Source: Streptomyces sp. SID5785
GTDB taxonomy: Bacteria; Actinomycetota; Actinomycetes; Streptomycetales; Streptomycetaceae
DNA length: 41,694 nucleotides
Assembly: GCF_009870065.1 (NCBI RefSeq)
Contig: NZ_WWIA01000300.1
Coordinates: 1 to 41,694, forward strand
Direction: 5' to 3'
A program made the position numbers and the translations under genes. This document shows positions 40,633 to 41,694 of the stretch, piece by piece (within the stretch, counting starts at the first letter, position 1; the number at the start of each line of letters is the position of its first letter). Below the pieces are notes generated by a model. It worked only from the letters and a program-made list of their open reading frames with translations. It was not told the DNA's origin and did no database searches.

Positions 40633-40745
40633 CGCAGGTTGAAGGCCCCTGACCAGGTAAATCGGTCAGGGGCCTTCGCCGTGCGGGCTCCCTGTGGGTG
40701 ACCGTGATTCCCCGTGAGTCCCTGGCCTATCGGGCACGGCCGCAG
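40622..40745 (+). repeat. diverged direct repeat B (tRNA-Ser 3' flank)
   Basis: Partner of 37307-37443, starting in the tRNA-Ser acceptor end. It ends three bases before the stop of the minus-strand gene at 40748, as repeat A ends near the stop of the minus-strand lipoprotein gene. Confidence 0.8.
40642..40676. terminator. terminator hairpin in repeat B
   Basis: AAGGCCCCTGACC pairs perfectly with GGTCAGGGGCCTT, 13 pairs and a nine-base loop, ten bases after the tRNA-Ser fragment. It is probably the original tRNA terminator. Confidence 0.75.
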
Positions 40746-40747
40746 AG

Positions 40748-40948
40748 TCAGTTCGTGTTTGGTCGACCGTCACGAACCCACGTCACCGCGGTCAGAACTG
40801 CTGTGACGAACATCAGGACACTGAAGGTGGCTACGGATTCGACGTACTGCTCGTAGCCGTCTGCACGCAGCTGGAGCGCAAAGGCAGCAAGAACAGTCCC
40901 AAGCGTGGCTGTCACGGCAGCCATGGCGACGAACGGGCCCTTCGTCAT
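40748..40948 (-). CDS. small membrane protein of unknown function
   Basis: The 66-residue protein has two TM segments, FVAMAAVTATLGTVLAAFAL and ATFSVLMFVTAVLTAVTW, and a short charged end. No family recognised. ATG 40948 has GGGGGAA about six bases upstream; ATG 40963 is the alternative. Confidence 0.6.
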   Translation of the reverse strand: MTKGPFVAMAAVTATLGTVLAAFALQLRADGYEQYVESVATFSVLMFVTAVLTAVTWVRDGRPNTN

Positions 40949-41039
40949 TGGTGCTTCCCCCAAACCAAGAGACGACTGATCGAAATCGAGGCTACATGCG
41001 CGGTGATCTCAGGGTGGAGACGAACACCTACCGAGCCCA

Positions 41040-41539
41040 CCGCTCAACCTGAGCTCCCGTCCCGTCCGCCGTCGACCCGCACATCGTGGAGCGGGCGTGG
41101 CACCAAGAGCCGCCGCCGTCGAGTTGTCCCGCTTCCGGGGCTCTGCACCGCGCCGCCCCTGCGCTGGCACCGGATGCGGCAAGCAGCTGCTCGCGCCAAG
41201 GCGGGGGAGACCTGGGCGACAGGAACGGACTACGTCCTCACCACCCGCACCGGGCGCCAGGTCGAGCCGCGCAACGTCTATCGCTCCTTCACCCGTATCG
41301 CCGAGTCCGCCGGCCTTCGTGTGATCCGGCTGCTTGACGCTCGGCACGGAACGGCCACTCTGCTCACGGCGGCCGGAGTCGCGCCCCGTGTCGTGATGGA
41401 GATCCGCGGGCACTCTCAGATCAGCATCGCCATGGACGTCTGTACGCACGTCGTGCAGGACACGCAGCGCGAGGCCATGAGTCACATGGACCGGCTGCTC
41501 AGGAAGCGGCGCCCTGATCGTGGTGATCGCCCGCGTTGA
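41040..41539 (+). pseudogene. tyrosine recombinase (integrase) remnant 2
   Basis: The C-terminal catalytic half is clear: TKSRRRRVVPLPGLC, RWHRMRQAAARAKAGETW, TTRTGRQVEPRNVYRSFTRI, then LLDARHG, RVVMEIRGHS and DVCTHVVQDTQREAMSHMDR. Relative to active Streptomyces integrases, the His of box II (L-H-D-x-R-H) is Leu, LGHS is RGHS and the catalytic Tyr (VYTH) is Cys, so it is dead despite an open frame. The N-terminal half is missing. It lies 56 bases from the tRNA-Arg gene, the normal place for an integrase beside its attachment site. Confidence 0.8.
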
Positions 41540-41556
41540 TGTCAGAAGTGGATGTC

Positions 41557-41590
41557 AAAGGCCCCGGACCATGATCGGTCCGGGGCCTTT
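41557..41590. terminator. terminator between integrase remnant and tRNA-Arg
   Basis: AAAGGCCCCGGACC pairs perfectly with GGTCCGGGGCCTTT around ATGATC, 14 pairs, with A/T ends on both sides. It can end the minus-strand tRNA transcript and the plus-strand integrase transcript. Confidence 0.85.
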
Positions 41591-41594
41591 TGGC

Positions 41595-41670
41595 TGGTGC
41601 CCCCGGCAGGATTCGAACCTGCGACACCCGCTTTAGGAGAGCGGTGCTCTATCCCCTGAGCTACGAAGGC
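41595..41670 (-). tRNA. tRNA-Arg (anticodon CCU), CCA encoded
   Basis: On the minus strand the acceptor is GCCTTCG/CGGGGGC with two G-U pairs. The D arm is GCTC-GAGC, the anticodon stem CCGCT/AGCGG has loop CTCCTAA (CCT anticodon), and the T arm is GCAGG TTCGAAT CCTGC. Discriminator A and encoded CCA follow. It reads AGG codons. Integrase remnant 2 next to it suggests its 3' end was an attachment site. Confidence 0.95.
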
Positions 41671-41694
41671 GCGGGGACAGCCTAGCGGATCGGG

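Overview
The window is high-GC actinobacterial chromosome and is almost certainly from a Streptomyces. The evidence is the strong G/C bias at third codon positions, frequent GTG starts, several signature families (XRE/DUF5753 with DUF397, GPP34, FbiC, CelD-like GNAT, PHP-type CehA/McbA) and the intergenic GGGGCTCCGCCCC / CTCCTCAATCGCCGGAGGGGCTTGA repeats common in that genus. No sequence search was run. All family calls come from reading motifs in the translations.

Layout. (1) 1-6.5 kb is a + strand catabolic cluster: F420-type LLM oxidoreductase, SDR, second LLM enzyme, D-aminoacylase-like amidohydrolase and aldehyde dehydrogenase. Its two promoters carry the palindrome TGACG-N3-CGTCA. The same palindrome lies about 14 kb away, between a divergent SDR and an EthD-like protein (16.27 kb), which suggests one dispersed TetR-type regulon. 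(2) 6.5-12.1 kb holds a repeat-rich spacer, a Tat-exported PHP phosphoesterase, a third LLM F420 enzyme and fbiC, the bifunctional FO synthase that makes the F420 chromophore. (3) 12.1-17.2 kb has an ADP-ribosylglycohydrolase-like protein, a sodium:solute symporter and the SDR/EthD-like pair. (4) 17.3-19.7 kb has a DUF397/XRE-DUF5753 pair and a GPP34 protein. (5) 19.9-24.5 kb has a D,D-carboxypeptidase with a long repetitive acidic N-terminus and a polytopic membrane protein.

(6) 24.7-26.8 kb is a tightly coupled three-gene operon: a WXG100-like protein, a WXG-type protein fused to a lytic-transglycosylase-like domain, and a three-TM protein. It reads as a candidate type VII secreted cell-wall hydrolase with a partner and a possible immunity protein. 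(7) 26.8-28.7 kb has two acetyltransferases. (8) 28.9-31.3 kb is a 2-keto-3-deoxygluconate operon (kdgK, iclR, eda) with a putative IclR operator. (9) 31.8-34.3 kb is an arsenic locus (ArsI-type enzyme divergent from arsR-acr3-arsC) with an ArsR palindrome. (10) 34.4-37 kb has a GmrSD-like DUF262/DUF1524 protein and a methyltransferase.

(11) 37-41.7 kb is an integrative-element graveyard. It contains small accessory genes, two decayed tyrosine-recombinase genes that both have Cys where the catalytic Tyr should be, the 3' half of a tRNA-Ser, a roughly 125-140 bp diverged direct repeat bracketing 3.3 kb, and an intact tRNA-Arg(CCU) at the right edge.

Several genes have a -10-like TANNNT hexamer 6-7 nt before the start codon and no Shine-Dalgarno sequence, which predicts leaderless mRNAs. 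The strongest leads for novelty are the type VII-like hydrolase operon, the dispersed TGACG-N3-CGTCA regulon around F420 enzymes, and the tRNA-Ser-derived repeats.
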